This document shows, in pieces, positions 8,723 through 20,026 of a DNA stretch of 64,000 bases (position 1 is the stretch's first letter; each line of letters starts with the position of its first letter). Below the pieces are notes generated by a model. That model was not told where the DNA came from. It did not search any database and worked only from the letters and a program-made list of their open reading frames with translations. The stretch comes from Nocardioides massiliensis. GTDB lineage: Bacteria; Actinomycetota; Actinomycetes; Propionibacteriales; Nocardioidaceae. The stretch is from NCBI RefSeq assembly GCF_030811215.1, contig NZ_JAUSQM010000001.1, positions 1,302,001-1,366,000 of the forward strand, given 5' to 3'. Both the position numbers and the translations under genes were made by a program.

Positions 8723-9960
8723 CTCAGCATCCTTCGGGCAACGGAGCGCTGGCGGGCGGCGATGCGCGCGGCGTACTCCTCGGCGGTGATGGGGGTGAAG
8801 TGCGGGAGGTGCTGCGCGACGTCCGCGACGGGGACCTTGACGACCTGCGGCCCGTCCTCGGGGCCGAGGTCGCGCTCGAGCCGCTGCCAGCGCAGCATCA
8901 TCGCGCCGGTGGGGTGCCCGGTGGTCTCCAGCCAGTTGGCGATGCCGGGGCTCTGCTCGCTGACCACGAAGCGCATGACGCCGTCGGGGTCGGTCACCGC
9001 CTGCGCCTTGGTCAGCGAGGTCTGGTGGGTCTCGTAGTCGGTCGAGGCATACCAGTCCGACCCGATCTGGATCGCCTGGTAGGAGCAGTCGTCGCACCGC
9101 GGGACGCTGATGACGAGGGCCTCGTCGGGACCGAGCGCGTAGTGACCGATGGAGGACCGCTGCGACTCCAGCCCGCCGGGCGTGGACTGCGGCGGCGTGA
9201 GGGTGTTGACCTCCTCCTTGTATTGGAAGAAGTGGGGGAAGGCGAGCCAGGTCTGGATCGTCCCGGTCACCATCTTCGCCGCGACCTCGTACTTCTGCGC
9301 CAGCCTCCGCCGGGTGAGCGGCGCGGCCGGTCGCCCGACCGTGTCGACCCGCTCGATCCACAGCAGGCCGCGCTCCTCGGTCTCCCAGTCGTTGTAGACC
9401 TCGCGCACGATCAGCGTCTTCGCGCCCGGACCGGTGACGAACGTGTTGGGTGCGTCTGCCTCCGGTGTCCCCGCGGCCGACGCCGGCAGGAACCGGATCT
9501 CGAAGCTGCCGTCGGCCTCGCGACTGAACCCGCGGTCGTCGAACGCCGCCAGCGAGCCGGCGGGGGAGTCGGCGCTGTAGGTGCCGGCCATCACCTGGAA
9601 CGACAGGTCGGCGGTGGTGCCGCGACGACCGCGTACGACGTACTCCGCGTCGTCGGTGATGTAGGCGTGGAAGTAGACCGCGTCGGGGTTGTCGAGACCC
9701 TGGCGCGAGAACTGGTGGGTGGAGTTGATGAAGATCGGCCGGTCGAGGTCGTGGTCGAAGGCCAGCTGCAGGCTCGCCCGGATCCGGCCCGACAGGTAGT
9801 CGTAGCCCTCCAGCAGGTCCTGCTCGGTCTGGACGTGCGGCGCGGCGCGGATCAGCTCCTCCGCCTCGCGGATCGCGGCCTGCAACGGTGCGGTCAGGTC
9901 ACCGTCGACGGCTGCCTGGGCGGCGGCGCGGGCGGCGTCGTCGTACGTCGGGGCGGCCAC
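8719..9960 (-). CDS. DUF1214-like protein of the KstR-type cluster
   Basis: 413 residues, no signal peptide or membrane helix. The C-terminal third, with WYASTDYETH, VSEQSPGIANWL and a final beta pattern, resembles DUF1214, whose members accompany sterol- and lipid-related genes. GTG 9960 follows the upstream stop by one base, so translation is coupled. By position it would correspond to Rv3531c (from memory, a 375-residue hypothetical in the KstR regulon). The CDDCSYQAIQIG segment has two close Cys, but no known metal site is recognised. Biochemical role unknown. Confidence 0.7.
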   Translation of the reverse strand: MAAPTYDDAARAAAQAAVDGDLTAPLQAAIREAEELIRAAPHVQTEQDLLEGYDYLSGRIRASLQLAFDHDLDRPIFINSTHQFSRQGLDNPDAVYFHAYITDDAEYVVRGRRGTTADLSFQVMAGTYSADSPAGSLAAFDDRGFSREADGSFEIRFLPASAAGTPEADAPNTFVTGPGAKTLIVREVYNDWETEERGLLWIERVDTVGRPAAPLTRRRLAQKYEVAAKMVTGTIQTWLAFPHFFQYKEEVNTLTPPQSTPGGLESQRSSIGHYALGPDEALVISVPRCDDCSYQAIQIGSDWYASTDYETHQTSLTKAQAVTDPDGVMRFVVSEQSPGIANWLETTGHPTGAMMLRWQRLERDLGPEDGPQVVKVPVADVAQHLPHFTPITAEEYAARIAARQRSVARRMLS

Positions 9961-9961
9961 G

Positions 9962-10837
9962 TCAGCGGACCTTCGCGATGATGTCGTCGGCGAACCGGCG
10001 CAGGTGATCGAGCTTCGGCTGCAGGGGCTCGGGGTCGGGTCCCTTGATGTAGGGCATCCGGAACCCGACGATCGCGTCGGTCACGCCCTTGTCCTCCAGC
10101 CGCTTGACCCCGTCGACGGAGTAGGCATCGAAGGAGATCACGTGGATCTCGAAGGGCTTGTCGCTCAGGCCCTCGGCCTTGCGGATCTCGGCGATCCGGT
10201 CGAGCAGGCGGTCCAGCTCCTCGGGGTCGCCGCCGGCGTGCATCCAGCCGTCGCCCTTGACGACGGCGCGCTTGAGTGCGGCGTCGCTGTGGCCGCCGAT
10301 GAGGATCGGGATCGGCTCGCTCGGCGCGGGGGTCTGCTTCATCGCCTCGACGGTGTAGAAGTCGCCGTCGTAGGAGAACCACTCACCCGAGGTGAGCCCC
10401 CGGACGATGTCGATGCACTCGTCCATCCGCTTGCCGCGACGCTCCCACGGCACGCCGAGCGCCGCGAAGTCCTCGGGCCACGGGGAGAGCCCGACGCCGA
10501 GGCCGAGCCGGTTGTCGGAGAGGAAGGCGACCGACGCCGCCTGCTTCGCCACCAGGACCGGGGGCCGGATGGGGAGCTTGAGCACGAACGGGGTGAAGCG
10601 CAGCGTGCTCGTCACCGCGGCGAGGTGCGTGCACAGCACCATCGTCTCGATGAACTCCTTGTCCTCGAGGAACTCCCGGTCGCCGGTGTCGGTGTAGGGG
10701 TACTTCGAGTCCGACTCCTTCGGGTAGATCAGGCTGTCGGCGACCGACATCGAGGTGTAGCCCGCCTCCTCGGCAGCCTGGGCGAGCGGCGCGTAGAACG
10801 CGGCCTGGGTCATCGCCTCCACGTAGGTGAAGCGCAT
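9962..10837 (-). CDS. LLM-class flavin-dependent oxidoreductase
   Basis: 291 residues with the luciferase-like TIM-barrel pattern: an early AEEAGYTSMSVADSL, the central NRLGLGVGLSPWPEDFAALG, and PIPILIGGHSDAALKRA, usual in F420- or FMN-dependent members. It should use reduced flavin or F420 for a redox step. First gene of the leftward operon, ATG 10837 with GGAGGT 2-8 bases upstream. A KstR-type palindrome sits 62 bases further up. Which cofactor it uses cannot be read with confidence; F420 is likely in this group of actinobacteria. Confidence 0.88.
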   Translation of the reverse strand: MRFTYVEAMTQAAFYAPLAQAAEEAGYTSMSVADSLIYPKESDSKYPYTDTGDREFLEDKEFIETMVLCTHLAAVTSTLRFTPFVLKLPIRPPVLVAKQAASVAFLSDNRLGLGVGLSPWPEDFAALGVPWERRGKRMDECIDIVRGLTSGEWFSYDGDFYTVEAMKQTPAPSEPIPILIGGHSDAALKRAVVKGDGWMHAGGDPEELDRLLDRIAEIRKAEGLSDKPFEIHVISFDAYSVDGVKRLEDKGVTDAIVGFRMPYIKGPDPEPLQPKLDHLRRFADDIIAKVR

Positions 10838-10898
10838 CGGACCTCCGAAAGTCAGGGGACCGCGCTCCGGACCGGAGCGCAGGAATCCCTGCGAAATA

Positions 10899-10912
10899 TA
10901 GAACGTGTTTCA
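10899..10912. promoter_or_regulatory. KstR-type operator between divergent genes
   Basis: TAGAACGTGTTTCA fits the 14-base KstR consensus TnnAACnnGTTnnA at every fixed position. It lies between the LLM oxidoreductase (-) and SnoaL-like (+) starts, 62 and 21 bases away, so one TetR-type repressor could control both directions. The consensus is recalled from mycobacterial work; the repressor gene itself is not in the window. Confidence 0.65.
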
Positions 10913-10933
10913 TTTCTCTGCCAGGGTTCTGGC

Positions 10934-11377
10934 ATGGACGTCCAGGAGATCACCGATCGCCTCGAGATCGAGGCGGCCCTGCACCGCTACACCCGCGCCA
11001 TCGACTTCGGCGAGTGGGACCTGCTCGACACCGTCTTCACGCCCGACGCGGCGATCGACTACACCGAGTCCGGCGGCATCGCCGACGCGTTCGGGGTCGT
11101 GAAGCCGTGGTTGGCCGAGAACCTGCCGCTCTTCCCCCGCCGCCAGCACATCCTGGGCCAGGTGGTCATCGACGCCGGCGCCCCGAGTGTCCGGGCCGGT
11201 GCCGACCGCGCCCGGGTCACGGCGTACTTCGTCAACCCGATGGTGCTGGTGCAGCCCGACGGCAGCGAGCTGCTGTGGGAGTTCGGCGGCTTCTACCACC
11301 ACGAGATGGCGCGCACCGCCGACGGCTGGCGGTCGGAGAAGCTGCACGAGGAGATCGCCTGGAAGCGCGGCGTCTGA
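10934..11377 (+). CDS. SnoaL-like (NTF2-fold) protein
   Basis: 147 residues. The opening EITDRLEIEAALHRYTRAID and the DxxxLDTVFTPDAAIDY segment are typical of SnoaL_4, a cone-shaped alpha+beta fold seen in polyketide cyclases, dehydratases and steroid isomerase-like enzymes. It is transcribed away from the LLM-SDR-sulfotransferase operon across a shared KstR-type site, so it probably acts on the same substrate, for example as a hydratase or isomerase (inference). Start ATG 10934. No catalytic Tyr/Asp set of known ketosteroid isomerases is obvious. Confidence 0.82.
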   Translation: MDVQEITDRLEIEAALHRYTRAIDFGEWDLLDTVFTPDAAIDYTESGGIADAFGVVKPWLAENLPLFPRRQHILGQVVIDAGAPSVRAGADRARVTAYFVNPMVLVQPDGSELLWEFGGFYHHEMARTADGWRSEKLHEEIAWKRGV

Positions 11378-11397
11378 CCTTCACGTTGTCGAGACCC

Positions 11398-11406
11398 ATT
11401 TGGGTA
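11398..11406 (+). promoter_or_regulatory. ATTTGGGTA motif, first copy
   Basis: ATTTGGGTA lies 52 bases before GTG 11459 and is repeated at 12087-12095, 55 bases before ATG 12151, each followed by a CCC-rich stretch. The equal spacing suggests a shared promoter or activator site for the two exported-protein genes; the sigma factor is not identified. Confidence 0.3.
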
Positions 11407-11458
11407 GCCCGCGCCCAAGGGAGACAATGGTGCCTTCGACGGCGTGAAGGGGGAGCGG

Positions 11459-12073
11459 GTGGCGCAGCAGGAGCACCCGGACGAGCAGGAGTGGTGGCGC
11501 CCCGTCGCGTCCGGTCTCGGCGCGCTGGTCGCCGTCAGCCTGGCGATCGGTCTGGTCGTCGGCCTGGTCGCGCTCGGCGCGACGCGCATCCTGGGTGGCG
11601 GTGACGACGTCGCGGCCACGACCGCCGATGCCCCGCGGCGCGAGCTCCCCGAGGTCGAGATCAGCGGCGAGGATCGCCCCGACCTCCACCTGCGCCCGAG
11701 CCCGCGCACGCCGGACGGTGAGGACGAGACCGAAGGCGCCGACGACGAGGCCACCGACGACGTCGATGAGGCGGAGGACGAGGAAGACGCGGACGCCGAG
11801 CCGGAGATCATCTTGTCGGCGAGCCCCACGCAGGTCAGCGCGATGGGCCGCATCGACCTCACCGGCGTCTATCCCGGTGCCGAGGGCGTGACGGTCGAGG
11901 TGCAGCGCCGCGTGGACGGGCGCTGGGAGAGTTTCAGCGGCGTCACGGCGAACGTCTCCGGCGGCACCTTCTCCACCTGGGTGCAGACCGGTCGCACCGG
12001 ACCGAACCGGTTCCGCGTGTACGACGCGAGCGCGGACCTCGCGTCGAAGCCGGTCACCGTCGTCGTCGGCTGA
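11459..12073 (+). CDS. Membrane-anchored protein with acidic linker and beta domain
   Basis: 204 residues. One membrane helix at about residues 17-38 (LGALVAVSLAIGLVVGLVALGA), then an Asp/Glu-rich linker (about 50-115) and a C-terminal beta-sandwich-like domain starting near ILSASPTQVS with paired VEVQRRVDGRWESF and TFSTWVQTG strands, like Ig/FN3-type surface modules. No Cys follows the helix, so it is not a lipoprotein. GTG 11459 is preferred over GTG 11444 because GGGGGAG lies 5-10 bases before it. Next to a secreted VWA protein that shares an upstream motif. Not a recognised family; probably a cell-surface protein. Confidence 0.65.
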   Translation: MAQQEHPDEQEWWRPVASGLGALVAVSLAIGLVVGLVALGATRILGGGDDVAATTADAPRRELPEVEISGEDRPDLHLRPSPRTPDGEDETEGADDEATDDVDEAEDEEDADAEPEIILSASPTQVSAMGRIDLTGVYPGAEGVTVEVQRRVDGRWESFSGVTANVSGGTFSTWVQTGRTGPNRFRVYDASADLASKPVTVVVG

Positions 12074-12086
12074 GCACGGCGCCCTG

Positions 12087-12095
12087 ATTTGGGTA
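12087..12095 (+). promoter_or_regulatory. ATTTGGGTA motif, second copy
   Basis: Second copy of the motif at 11398-11406, here 55 bases before the VWA gene; the following TACTGT at 12094-12099 could serve as a -10 element. Function is inferred from repetition and spacing only. Confidence 0.3.
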
Positions 12096-12150
12096 CTGTG
12101 CACCCGGCTCGGGCCAACGGGGGCTGAGCCGTCGAACAGGGGGACCCTCC

Positions 12151-13503
12151 ATGCGTCAGCACGCCACCTCGTCCGGCAAGCGTTCGCGCACCGCACTCGC
12201 CGGGCTCGCCGCGGTCCTGATCGGCGGTGCCACCGCCTTCGCCGGGGTCGCTGCACCCGCCCAGGCCAGCCCGACGGCGGCTGAGGGCGCCGGCTCGCTG
12301 CTGGTCATCCTCGACGTGTCCGGCTCGATGGCGCGCCAGGACGGGACCGGCACCACCTTGATGCAGGGCGCCCGCCAGGCCGTCCGCGCGCTCGTCGACG
12401 CCGTGCCCGAGGAGACGCCCGTGGGCCTGCGGCTCTACGGCTCCGACTACCCCGGCAACAACGAGCGGCAGGGTTGCACCGACACCCGACTGGCCGTGCC
12501 GATCGGCGCCGCCGGCTCCAACGCCGCCAAGGTGACCCAGGCGATGCAGGGGCTCAAGCCCACCGGGTTCACCCCGATCGGCACCGCCCTGAAGCAGGCC
12601 GCCGGCGACTTCGGCCCCGAGGGCGAGCGCACGATCGTCCTGGTCTCCGACGGCGAGGACACCTGCGGCAACCCCGACCCCTGCCAGGCTGCGCGGCAGC
12701 TGAAGCGCCAGGGCATCGACGTGCGCATCGACACGGTCGGGCTCTTCCTCGAGGGCAACCGCGCCGCCCAGCGCCAGCTGTCGTGCATCGCCGACGCGAC
12801 CGGCGGCTCCTTCGTCACCGCAGACGACGCGGCCGAGCTGACCTCGGAGCTGACCGCGGCCTCGACGCGTGCCGCGCGCCGCTACGAGACCTCCGGCACC
12901 CCGATCGAGGGGGGCACCGCGCAGACCACCGCCGTCGACATCGAGCCCGGCACGACGTACTCCGACGACATCACCAAGGGCGAGGCGCGGTGGTACCGCT
13001 TCGAGGTCGAGGAGGGGCAGACCGTCCGGGTGGCGCTCACCGAGGACGGTTCCGTGGACTACGGGTGCTGTGTGTTCCTCAGGCTCGTCGACCCCTCCGG
13101 CAACCGGGTCACCTCGCAGAACACCTACAACCGGTCGGGTGTCGCGAAGACCATCAACATCGCGTCGTACGACGGCGGCGTCCGTGACTCCGGTGTCCAC
13201 TACGTCAGCGTCACGATGACCGCCGACGACATCAACGGCGCGCTCCCCTACGACTTCACCGTCGAGGTCTCCGGCGAGCCGACGGCAGAGGAGCCGAGCG
13301 AGTCGCCCACCCCCACCCCGACGGCCGAGCCCACCGAGGAGCCGACCGAGCCCGTGACCGAGGCCGCTGGCAGCGACGACGGCTCAGGCGTCCCGGGCTG
13401 GCTGTACGCCGTCCTCGCGGTGCTGGCGATCGCGGTGCTCGCGCTCGGCGGATTGGTCGTGATGTTGCTGCGCCGCGGCCAGGGCGGCACCTCCACCCCC
13501 TGA
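12151..13503 (+). CDS. Secreted VWA-domain protein with C-terminal anchor
   Basis: 450 residues: signal peptide (about 1-39, cleavage after AQA), a von Willebrand A domain with MIDAS DVSGSM (D55, S57, S59) and later SDGEDTCG, a beta domain (about 255-370, pre-peptidase-like) and a Pro/Thr/Glu-rich wall spacer ending in one membrane helix (VPGWLYAVLAVLAIAVLA) and an Arg-rich tail. There is no LPxTG, so it should be held by the helix and not by sortase. Such proteins bind metal-dependent ligands at the surface. Several Cys pairs (CTDT, CGNPDPC) suggest extracellular disulfides. Confidence 0.88.
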   Translation: MRQHATSSGKRSRTALAGLAAVLIGGATAFAGVAAPAQASPTAAEGAGSLLVILDVSGSMARQDGTGTTLMQGARQAVRALVDAVPEETPVGLRLYGSDYPGNNERQGCTDTRLAVPIGAAGSNAAKVTQAMQGLKPTGFTPIGTALKQAAGDFGPEGERTIVLVSDGEDTCGNPDPCQAARQLKRQGIDVRIDTVGLFLEGNRAAQRQLSCIADATGGSFVTADDAAELTSELTAASTRAARRYETSGTPIEGGTAQTTAVDIEPGTTYSDDITKGEARWYRFEVEEGQTVRVALTEDGSVDYGCCVFLRLVDPSGNRVTSQNTYNRSGVAKTINIASYDGGVRDSGVHYVSVTMTADDINGALPYDFTVEVSGEPTAEEPSESPTPTPTAEPTEEPTEPVTEAAGSDDGSGVPGWLYAVLAVLAIAVLALGGLVVMLLRRGQGGTSTP

Positions 13504-13655
13504 CGCGAGCCACGGCCGACTGAACCCTGCCGAAGTGCTGAACGAACAACGGCTTCGGGACGCCCGCCACGCGGGAGCCAGTCAGTGCATCACCCGTTTG
13601 CTCAGCAGTTCGGCCGGGGCTAGCGCGATTCGCTGGCGCACTCCCCCAAGCAGAA

Positions 13656-13686
13656 GCGGGCGCGGCGATTGTGTCGCCGCGCCCGC
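13656..13686 (+). terminator. Perfect 13-bp hairpin in the 13504-13881 gap
   Basis: GCGGGCGCGGCGA at 13656-13668 pairs perfectly with 13674-13686 around a TTGTG loop. It lies 150 bases after the VWA gene in a 378-base gap with no credible ORF. A T-run is missing, as is common in high-GC actinobacterial terminators. Confidence 0.55.
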
Positions 13687-13783
13687 CTGCCCCACCCGCT
13701 CGCGGGGCTCTTGAACCGCGGCGGGGGGAGCAGCTCCTAGGCAAAACCGCGGGCACGGCGAATTCCACCGGTTCGCGCGTTTC

Positions 13784-13817
13784 CGAACGACTCCGAACAG
13801 GTCCCGAACGGGCGAAC
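13784..13817 (+). promoter_or_regulatory. Four phased CGAAC repeats before the HTH-membrane gene
   Basis: CGAAC occurs at 13784, 13794, 13805 and 13813, about one helical turn apart for the first three, with an inverted GTTCG at 13771. The array ends 65 bases before ATG 13882. It may be an operator, perhaps for the HTH protein encoded next to it (inference). Confidence 0.35.
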
Positions 13818-13881
13818 CGGACAAAAGCCCCAGTTCTGTCATCCGGCTTCCTTCGTCGCGTTCGCTCTTTACCCTGGCTCG

Positions 13882-14871
13882 ATGTCCCTCCAGCCGTCGG
13901 CGGCGAGCGGGTTCGACCGGATCGCGGCCGATCTCGCCGCCCTGCGCACGCGGGCGGGCGAGCCGTCGTACGCCGAGATCGTGCGGCGGGTCACCGAGCT
14001 GCGGGTGGCGCGGGGGGAGCCCGTCGAGCGCGCCCGGCCGGCGCGGACGACCGTCTATGAGCTCTTCCGGCCCGGGCGCAGCCGCATGGACGGCCGGCTC
14101 GTGGCCGACGTCGCGTTGGCGCTGGGCGCTGACCCGCAGCAGGCGGACGCCTGGGTGGAGCGGTGCCGGCGGGCGCGGGCCGCCACCGAGAGCGCGGAGC
14201 CATCCGCACTCCCTGGCGCCGACGCGGTCGATCCAGAGTCGTCCCCCGAGGCCGTTGGGTCGGAGGATCTGGAGGCCGCGCGCGGCGGTGTCGGGCGGCG
14301 ACTGCTGGCGACCGTCCTGCTCGGCAGCCTCCTCATCAACGTGCTCGGGCGCGGCGTCGCCTACGGGCTCGACCTGCACCTGCACCTCGACATGATCGGC
14401 ACGGCGCTGGCCGCGATCGCGCTGGGGCCGTGGTGGGGCGCGTTGGTGGGTGTGCTGTCCAACATCTCCGGGGCCGCGATCAGCGGGACGAGCTCGCTGC
14501 CGTTCGCCCTCGTCAACGTCGCCGGTGCACTCGCCTGGGGGTACGGCGTACGCCGGTTCGGGTGGGGGCGGTCGCTGTCGCGCTTCTTCGCGCTGTGCCT
14601 GGCGACCGCGGTGCTGTGCTCGCTGGTCGCCACGCCGATCCTGGTGCTGGTCCTCGACGGGGGGACCGGTTATCGCGAGCTCTTCCACCTCGAGGGCTTC
14701 GCCGGGGCGCTCGACAACGCGTTCGCCGCCGCCTTCGCCGACAACGTGGTCATCTCGGCCGCCGACAAGCTGGTCAGCGGGTTCGTCGCGCTGGCGATGG
14801 TCGATGCCGGAGCCCGATGGTGGGGCTCGCCGCTGCGTGAACCCGCGGGTGAAGAGCGCCACAAAACCTGA
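13882..14871 (+). CDS. HTH domain fused to an ECF S-component-like membrane protein
   Basis: 329 residues. Residues 1-100 are soluble and resemble the XRE-like domain common in actinobacteria (RIAADLAALRTRAG, then TTVYELFRPGRSRMDG and a helical end). After an acidic linker, residues about 143-315 form 5-6 membrane helices; LDMIGTALAAIALGPWWGAL and the small-residue helix around NISGAAISG resemble S-components of ECF vitamin transporters. A DNA-binding domain joined to a substrate-binding membrane unit would make a one-protein sensor-regulator (inference). The frame is continuous. No ECF ATPase or T-component is nearby, and the start codon has no clear ribosome site. Confidence 0.7.
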   Translation: MSLQPSAASGFDRIAADLAALRTRAGEPSYAEIVRRVTELRVARGEPVERARPARTTVYELFRPGRSRMDGRLVADVALALGADPQQADAWVERCRRARAATESAEPSALPGADAVDPESSPEAVGSEDLEAARGGVGRRLLATVLLGSLLINVLGRGVAYGLDLHLHLDMIGTALAAIALGPWWGALVGVLSNISGAAISGTSSLPFALVNVAGALAWGYGVRRFGWGRSLSRFFALCLATAVLCSLVATPILVLVLDGGTGYRELFHLEGFAGALDNAFAAAFADNVVISAADKLVSGFVALAMVDAGARWWGSPLREPAGEERHKT

Positions 14872-14887
14872 GTTGAAGCCACTCAAC
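14867..14887 (+). promoter_or_regulatory. HAIR operator (HspR site) before dnaK
   Basis: CCTGAGT, seven bases, then ACTCAAC: 6 of 7 matches in each arm to the HspR HAIR consensus CTTGAGT-N7-ACTCAAG. It begins right at the end of the HTH-membrane gene, 80 bases before the dnaK start. The same operon encodes HspR, so the loop is closed in the window. Confidence 0.9.
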
Positions 14888-14966
14888 TTTCTTGTCACAC
14901 TTGCTCGCGACGAACTTTCCGGAAGCGGCAGACGGCCGACTCCGAGCGAGCAGGGAGGTACTCCTC

Positions 14967-16819
<1,853 letters not shown>

Positions 16820-16823
<4 letters not shown>

Positions 16824-17413
16824 CCTCCCACGACCAGGGCCCCGACGCGAACGCCGAGGAGGTCGCGTCCCAGGCCCCGGCCGAGGCCGAGACCGAGACT
16901 GCGGCCGAGGACGTCATCACCGAGGACGTCACCTCCGCCGAGGCCCCGGCCACGGAGGACCCGGTGGCGGTCGCCCGCGCCGAGCTGGCCGAGCGCACGC
17001 TCGACCTGCAGCGGCTGCAGGCAGAGTACGTCAACTACAAGCGGCGCGTCGACCGCGACCGCGACCTGGTGCGCGAGAACGCCCAGGTGACGGTGCTGTC
17101 GGCGCTGCTGCCGGTGCTCGACGACATCGACCGGGCCCGGGAGCACGGCGAGCTCGAGGGCGGGTTCAAGGCTGTGGCCGACTCGTTGATGGGGGTCGTC
17201 ACCGGGCTCGGGCTGGTGCGCTTCGGCGAGTCCGGCGACGAGTTCGACCCCAACCTGCACGAGGCGCTGATGCACGGGCACTCGCCCCACGTCACCACGA
17301 CGACCTGCCAGGACATCGTCCAGGCGGGCTACCGCATCGGTGAGCGGGTCGTCCGGGCCGCCAAGGTGACCGTCGTCGACCCGGAGCCGGGCGCGAACGC
17401 CACCGACAGCTGA
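16820..17413 (+). CDS. grpE: Nucleotide exchange factor GrpE
   Basis: 197 residues. A disordered Glu/Ala-rich N-terminus (about 1-50) precedes the long dimer helix ([20 protein letters not shown]), and the beta domain ends with [12 protein letters not shown] and [16 protein letters not shown], the GrpE signature. It releases ADP from DnaK. GTG 16820 overlaps the dnaK stop (GTGA), ensuring coupled translation. Confidence 0.97.
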
Positions 17414-17435
17414 CGAGCACGAGAGGAGGGGTGGG

Positions 17436-18607
<1,172 letters not shown>

Positions 18608-18608
<1 letters not shown>

Positions 18609-19060
18609 TGGCCAACCGTGCGCGGTCCGCGGGCGCGACGCCCGAGCCGCACGTCCCCGTCTATGTGATCAGCGTGGCCGCCGAGCTCACCGGGCTGCAT
18701 CCCCAGACGCTGCGGCAGTACGACCGCATGGGCCTGGTCAGCCCGGGCCGCACCGGTGGCGGCGGACGGCGCTACTCCTGGCACGACATCGAGCAGCTGC
18801 GCGAGATCGCCCGGCTCACCGCCAGCGGGATCGGCCTCGAGGGCGTCCGCCGGGTCCTGGAGCTGGAGCGCGAGGTCGCCGCCCTGCGCGAGCACGCGGC
18901 CGCCCTCGCCGACGAGCTCGACCGCACACGCGCTGCACTGGCGCAGGCGATGTCCGCACCCGAGCGCACCGCCGTACGCCTGCCCGAGCGGCTGCCGGCG
19001 ATCCGCACGAGCGCTGCTCCCGGCGCCGTCGTGGTCTGGCGCCGTGGCCAGCTGCGCTGA
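18608..19060 (+). CDS. hspR: Heat-shock repressor HspR (MerR family)
   Basis: 150 residues. The N-terminal MerR-type winged helix reads YVISVAAELTGLHPQTLRQY then DRMGLVSPGRT and RRYSWHDIEQLREI; a coiled coil follows (VLELEREVAALREHAAALADEL). HspR binds HAIR inverted repeats with DnaK as co-repressor and represses dnaK and clpB. Both genes in this window carry a HAIR box, and hspR is the last gene of the dnaK operon, so it is autoregulated. Confidence 0.96.
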
Positions 19061-19083
19061 CCCAGGCGCATCATGAGGAGGTG

Positions 19084-19896
19084 ATGCGTCGCCTCGCGCT
19101 GGTCGCCGTACTGGCAACGGTCCTTGCTGCCTGCACGCCCGCCTCCACACCCGAGCCCACGCCGGACCTGACGGCCGGACTACTGCAGTTCTCCCATGAC
19201 ACTGCCCGCGGGCGGATGGTCGTCCAGGTCCGCAACGACTCCTCCGCACCGATCACGCCGGCGTCGATCACCTACGACGACCCGCGGCTCGGGCCGCCGA
19301 TCCCGGCCGACGGGATGCGGGAGATCCCCGCCGGCTCGCAGCGCTCCTTCGCCGTGCCGCTGCCGACGGAGCCGCCGTGCGCGGGACCCGTCGACGCGGG
19401 CGGGCCCACCGCGACGGTCCGCACCGTCGATGTGACGGTGACGCTGCCGGTCACCGACCCCACCGAGATCGTGGCCCGCCACCTCGCCGAGCGTTGCCTG
19501 GTGCTGGCCGCGGCCGAGGTGGCCGAGCTGCGCTGGGCCGACCGGTTGCGGATCGAGGGGGAGCGGGCATGGCTGGTGCTCGAGGTGCGACCGACCGGCG
19601 GGTCCGGCCGGCTGCGGATCGGTGACGTCACCGGCACCCACCTCTTCGGCCCCGTGGGTACGGCGACCTGGCGCGTGCGGCGCACCGTCCACGGCAGCGG
19701 TCGACCGTTCCGGGTCGAGCTGCCGGTGGCCCCGGCCCGCTGCGACGGGCACGCGTTCGCCGAGGGCGGCAACGCCACGGCCTTCCGGCTGCGGCTGTCG
19801 GTCGGGCGACGCCACGGGCCGGTGCGGCTGCGGATGGGTGAGCGCGGTGCCACCGCCGCGCTGAACTTCGGCGCGCGCAGGTGCGGCCTGCGCTGA
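19084..19896 (+). CDS. Putative lipoprotein
   Basis: 270 residues with a lipoprotein signal peptide ending LAAC (Cys about residue 17), a short Thr/Pro linker and two beta-rich halves (about 30-125 and 140-270); there are further Cys at CAGP, RCLV, ARCDG and near the end. A perfect AGGAGGTG is immediately before ATG 19084, very tight spacing; GTG 19081 in the same frame is an alternative. It follows hspR by 23 bases but has no chaperone features. Its general shape (short lipoprotein of beta strands) is like that of the lipoprotein in the exopolysaccharide locus. Function unknown. Confidence 0.7.
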   Translation: MRRLALVAVLATVLAACTPASTPEPTPDLTAGLLQFSHDTARGRMVVQVRNDSSAPITPASITYDDPRLGPPIPADGMREIPAGSQRSFAVPLPTEPPCAGPVDAGGPTATVRTVDVTVTLPVTDPTEIVARHLAERCLVLAAAEVAELRWADRLRIEGERAWLVLEVRPTGGSGRLRIGDVTGTHLFGPVGTATWRVRRTVHGSGRPFRVELPVAPARCDGHAFAEGGNATAFRLRLSVGRRHGPVRLRMGERGATAALNFGARRCGLR

Positions 19897-20026
19897 GCCC
19901 GCCGTACGTCATCCGTCCGCCGGGCTATTGCGCCGACGACGTATGACGTCTGCCGTCCTCGGTCGTTGGGCCTAGGGTCAGCGCTAGTCGATGCTGGTCG
20001 ATGCTGGGCAGAGAGCGAGGTGGGGC

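Noticed and set aside
13504-13881. A gene in the 378-base gap before the HTH-membrane gene
   Set aside because: Only frames through the hairpin and CGAAC repeats are open; no start with ribosome site and no coding bias.
14892-14966. dnaK start 25 codons further upstream
   Set aside because: The extension has no DnaK homology; ATG 14967 has a good ribosome site and the standard [10 protein letters not shown] context.
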